In this document: one piece after another, positions 61,705 to 64,000 of the stretch | How positions within the stretch are numbered: the stretch's first letter is position 1 | How the letters are laid out: each line of letters opens with the position of its first letter | Assembly: GCA_021018815.1 (NCBI GenBank) | Contig: JAITYX010000004.1 | Coordinates: 9,061,501-9,125,500, forward strand | Reading direction: 5' to 3' | From: Talinum fruticosum | Taxonomy: Eukaryota; Streptophyta; Magnoliopsida; Caryophyllales; Talinaceae | DNA length: 64,000 nt | The notes under the pieces: generated by a model | Seen by the model: only the letters and a program-made list of their open reading frames with translations | Database searches by the model: none | Told to the model about the DNA's origin: nothing | Program-made: the position numbers and the translations under genes

Positions 61705-62693
61705 CAATATAAGTACAAAACACAAATGATTTTATTACCCTATGCCGCGAATTGACCTATCATTCCCTTTATTATGATACAAATTACCTATTATTGTTAT
61801 ATATATATAGTTGGATCACTTCTATCATTATAATATTTTTCACTATTAATCTCAATATATGTAGTTATTATATGTTTAATTATCTTTGTGTGCGAGAGGT
61901 AGGTAAGAATGGATAAATCATTGTAACTCACTTTATAATTTTTAAAAAATGAGATCCCATTATGAGTATATGTATACTTTTTAAGAGTTCGTAAAATATT
62001 TAAGTCAATGATGTTTTAGTAAGTTGGTTGCATATAAATATTTATCTAAGCGTCTATTAAGTTAAATTAGTGTTGACTTTGTAAAGAGTTATAAATTATA
62101 AGTTTGATATTCTTTTATTGATTTGATGTACTTTGTATTGTAATATTAATTTGTGACATAATGATATATTTATTGTCATCTATAGGTCATCTAGCTTATT
62201 ATCTACCAATCATATATTATTCTTTTTCCTACTAATATTTACCTTTTGATACCCAAACATATTGTCACACTATTACTATAATTGTATGAGTTAGGATTAT
62301 TTAAATTGTTTGATTCTTAGAGGGGTCTGACTTCTTAATATTCCAATTACGTGTGTAATCTTAAAACCTTGATGATATTTTTTAACATTCTTTTTTATTT
62401 ATTATTTTAGATTATTTATTTATTCTTTTGAAATTTAGAATAATTGGAAGAGAAATGTGTGCTAGGCTCTAATGATTTTTATGTGTTGGGTTTTGATAAC
62501 TTTGATGAGTCACGAAGCGTTTTCATTATGAGGGGATAACATGAATAAGAATGTTGTTGAAAGTGAAATCATTCAATAAAATCAAATGATCGAGAAAAAG
62601 AAACTCACAAGTACAATATCGTTGCGTAATTTAATAATTTCTTAAGTTATACATTGTACAACATTACTCAGTGCATAGCACGAGTCCGGACTA
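61705..62693. other. AT-rich spacer, nothing recognised
   Basis: About 1 kb of unique-looking AT-rich DNA between the first direct repeat and the TAA/CAT microsatellite. I find no family-like reading frame and no terminal repeats. Confidence 0.45.
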
Positions 62694-62780
62694 GTAATAA
62701 TAATAATAATCATAATAATCATAATGATAATAATAATCATAATGATAATAATAATCACAATGATAATAATAATCATAATG

Positions 62781-62811
<31 letters not shown>

Positions 62812-62979
62812 CAATAATAACAATAATAATAATAACTATAATAATAATCTATACACTATATAATGCCAATCTTTTCAAATTTTGAAATGCTACAACCAGA
62901 GTGAATTAAGGAGTTTCGTCCAATAAAAAAATAAATAATTTATAATTTAAAAAATAAGTTTCCACTCATCTATGGACTC

Positions 62980-63052
<73 letters not shown>
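62694..63052. repeat. third 134-bp module flanked on both sides by TAA microsatellites
   Basis: An imperfect TAA/CATAATGATAA tract at 62694-62847 leads directly into module copy 3 (62848-62979), which is followed by about 24 TAA units (62980-63052). The Asn/His-rich frame over the first tract is a repeat artefact. The arrangement repeats that of 59772-60216. Confidence 0.88.
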
Positions 63053-63304
63053 TTAAAAAATGAAATAAATAAACTAATTTTACTCTAACTTCTAACAAAC
63101 TAACTAAAAAATAACAAAAATGAAAAGAAAAGTAATCTAAAAATTAAAATATATTAAGACATAAAATAAAATAAATATATATAGTTATGTATTTATTTAT
63201 TTAGGGTTTGGATTTTATATTAGCTCTCATTTATTTTTATGTATATTGATATGCAATATTATTTTGGACCTGAAATATAGTAATTGTGTCTAACGTGAAG
63301 TTCA

Positions 63305-64000
63305 AAATAATATTTAAATATTTAACTATCCCACTAAACAATTTGGTTATTATCTTCATCCTATGTACAGAATGATTTAATAAACCTTAATAAATCATAA
63401 ATTAATATAATAAAAATATAACAATTACATATATACTTGATATTAATAATTAAAAATGCCTACAAGATAGAAAATTATTATTCAAATATGTTGTGGAATA
63501 AAACGTAATGAATAAAAAGTTAGGAATTATATTGCTTCAGTTCGTAATTTGTGTACTTTAAGTTCGTAATTGTGTTATGTTTAAAGGATTACAAACTTAA
63601 TATGCCAACTTTTATTAAACCCGTAGGATTTTGAATAAATTCATTTGTCTCAAAATTTTTGCATAACATACGAGATCATTTTTTTTGTTACAAATACAGT
63701 TTATTTTAGTTTCTTCCTAACATGTCTATCTATGACTTATTATTGACAAACATATTTAAATCATATCTTTTACTATTGTAAGTTTTCTAAATTATTAAAA
63801 GATGAGTATTTGCCATCAAACCTCCCGCAATCTTGAAATAGAATTTCATGTTACTCTTATTATGTTAATTATTTGAGAGGAAAAGTTGTGTCTTGAGGGA
63901 AGCAATTGGTTGTTAATTGAGTAAAACATGTATTTATAAAATCTCAATTCTATCAATATTTTTGCCCCATTGATTCACTACTAAAATCGCGATCAATTTT
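63305..64000 (+). repeat. ~695-bp direct repeat, copy 2 (runs off the window)
   Basis: Second copy of 61006-61704. The similarity is still present at the last base of the window, so its true end is not visible. Whether the pair are LTRs, a segmental tandem duplication or two copies of an unknown element cannot be decided from this window. Confidence 0.88.

Noticed and set aside
62654..62863. 69-codon frame rich in Asn and His
   Set aside because: It is the translation of a TAA/CAT microsatellite; no conserved protein features.

Overview
This window is nuclear DNA from a flowering plant, most likely a eudicot with a repeat-rich genome. The coding sequences carry plant-specific families (a P-class PPR protein, a plant VIH-type inositol pyrophosphate kinase, a DREB2-type AP2/ERF factor). 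Introns have GT-AG borders, and the noncoding DNA is AT-rich and crowded with plant transposon types (hAT, PIF/Harbinger MITEs, Ty1/copia, a solo LTR, a LINE). There is no operon structure, CRISPR array or recognisable tRNA or rRNA gene.

Layout. 1-2109: 3' flank with no clear gene. 2110-4413 (-): an intronless PPR gene whose predicted protein aligns along its length with Arabidopsis At2g37230 as I remember it. 4414-8132: intergenic. 8133-42145 (-): one very large gene for the bifunctional diphosphoinositol kinase/phosphatase VIH (VIP/PPIP5K). I could assemble it into 30 coding exons giving a continuous 1,059-residue protein. About 31 kb of it is intron, holding a PIF/Harbinger MITE, a LINE reverse-transcriptase fragment, an hAT element with a perfect 8-bp target duplication and smaller repeats. 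42146-52911: intergenic DNA with a 1.96-kb hAT element, a 1.2-kb tandem-repeat array, a 1.88-kb PIF/Harbinger element and a 1.04-kb hAT element that ends 67 bp before a TATA box. 53085-54413 (+): a DREB2-like gene whose reading frame is open but whose AP2 domain has lost its YRGVRQR-WG segment. 55060-59370: a decayed Ty1/copia pol region split by three later insertions (a MITE, a 231-bp element with a 9-bp target duplication, and a 1,450-bp solo LTR with a perfect CACTT duplication) and cut off by an inverted second copy of the same MITE. 59772-64000: very AT-rich DNA with three copies of a 134-bp module each bordered by long (TAA)n tracts, plus a ~695-bp direct duplication that runs off the window end.

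Functionally the window holds one mitochondrial or plastid RNA-binding protein, one phosphate/inositol pyrophosphate signalling enzyme and one probably disabled stress transcription factor. They are not a pathway or cluster. The most interesting material is the damaged AP2 domain, the nested transposon stack behind it, and the microsatellite-bounded modules at the right end.
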